Source of the DNA: a virus
Strand: one strand, 5' to 3'
DNA length: 28,177 nucleotides
IMG/VR virus record: IMGVR_UViG_3300049846_002978
Coordinates: 1 to 28,177 of that record
Under the pieces are notes generated by a model. The model was not told the DNA's origin and did no database searches. It was given only the letters and a program-made list of their open reading frames with translations. Positions 27,715-28,177 of the stretch are shown here, in pieces (the stretch's first letter is position 1; each line of letters begins with the position of its first letter). Both the position numbers and the translations under genes were made by a program.

Positions 27715-27951
27715 TTACTGACCATGACCACATTCAGGACATTCTTGCCAATTCCCTTCATAACTGCCACAATGAGGACAACCTGTTTCTACAGGCTCAT
27801 CTACATAAACCTGAAGCTCATTCTTCATAGATCTTTCAAGCTCTTCCTGTTGCTCTAGCTCTTTATAAGCCAGATCTATCTCAACTTCAATTTGCTTCAT
27901 TTCAATCTCAGCTTCAATAAACTGATCAACATTACGTAGATTTAGATTCAA
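27715..27951 (-). CDS. Coiled-coil / zinc-ribbon protein (up to 78 aa)
   Basis: A helical, Glu-rich first half (AEIEMKQIEVEIDLAYKELE) is followed by a C-terminal zinc ribbon CPHCGSYEGNWQECPECG (two C-P-x-C-G knuckles). The frame opens with a TTG at 27951, overlapping the upstream gene by 20 bases; the first ATG is at 27900. Which start is used is uncertain. Function unknown; small zinc-ribbon proteins of this kind often act as adaptors. Confidence 0.65.
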   Translation of the reverse strand: MNLNLRNVDQFIEAEIEMKQIEVEIDLAYKELEQQEELERSMKNELQVYVDEPVETGCPHCGSYEGNWQECPECGHGQ

Positions 27952-28171
27952 GTAATGCTAATCTGTCATCTGGTGTTACAGCCAGCGCTTTTTCATATTG
28001 GCTCTCACCAAACATAGATAATTCCAGGAAATACATGCAACTAAAGGATTTTACTTCAGTGTAGTCAATGATATCCTGTAACTGATGCTTGCACACAGTA
28101 CTTTCAACAAATAACCTTGCTCCATCAATATAATGAAACAAGGTATTGCCAATTCTTCCTACTAATCTCAT
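27932..28171 (-). CDS. Small hypothetical protein (79 aa)
   Basis: Begins at the ATG at 28171, close to the window edge, so its upstream signals are not visible. Strand-like start (LVGRIGNTLFHYIDGARLFVE) and helical end (ESQYEKALAVTPDDRLALLE). No motif recognised. Confidence 0.55.
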   Translation of the reverse strand: MRLVGRIGNTLFHYIDGARLFVESTVCKHQLQDIIDYTEVKSFSCMYFLELSMFGESQYEKALAVTPDDRLALLESKST

Positions 28172-28177
28172 GATTTA

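Overview
The window looks like part of a tailed double-stranded DNA phage genome. It is AT-rich, and every convincing gene lies on the minus strand, so transcription runs from high to low coordinates. Genes are tightly packed with many 4-base ATGA stop/start overlaps, there is a phage-type replication and recombination set, and many small proteins are unrecognised. The host is less certain. Starts mostly lack a Shine-Dalgarno sequence and are often preceded by an AACCTTAA-type element, and several small proteins resemble families I associate with phages of Bacteroidota. That host assignment is inference only. No capsid, tail, portal or terminase gene, no CRISPR array and no insertion sequence was seen.

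Low-coordinate half (1-17222), nucleic-acid metabolism: a 5'-3' flap exonuclease cut by the left window edge; a ParB-domain protein; a PD-(D/E)xK Holliday-junction-resolvase-like nuclease; a VWA protein with its MoxR-type AAA+ partner; a DnaG-like TOPRIM primase without zinc ligands; two neighbouring proteins of unknown role sharing a C-terminal LF tail; a Sak4/AAA_24-like ATPase; a small zinc-finger protein whose start appears broken by a 7-A run; a DnaB-like helicase reduced to its ATPase domain; a possible helicase accessory protein; a transglutaminase-like protein; a UvsW-like SF2 helicase; and a family A DNA polymerase with proofreading domain. Together these could support copying (primase, helicase, polymerase, flap nuclease) and recombination or repair (Sak4-like ATPase, SF2 helicase, resolvase).

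Centre (17223-17579): the only long stretch without a convincing gene. It holds at least five successive hairpins. Two of them have the same 9-base loop on different but perfectly paired 6-bp stems, which is the signature of a conserved structured RNA or hairpin DNA element. This is the strongest candidate here for something undescribed.

High-coordinate half (17580-28177), accessory genes: a WGR-domain protein overlapping a YkgJ-type cysteine-cluster protein, several zinc-ribbon proteins, a series of small membrane proteins, a long coiled-coil protein, two larger unknowns (431 and 265 aa), and two tRNA-like elements with intact T-arm and acceptor stem but abnormal D and anticodon regions. Four hairpin terminators are visible (near 1884, 2688, 3125 and 26820).
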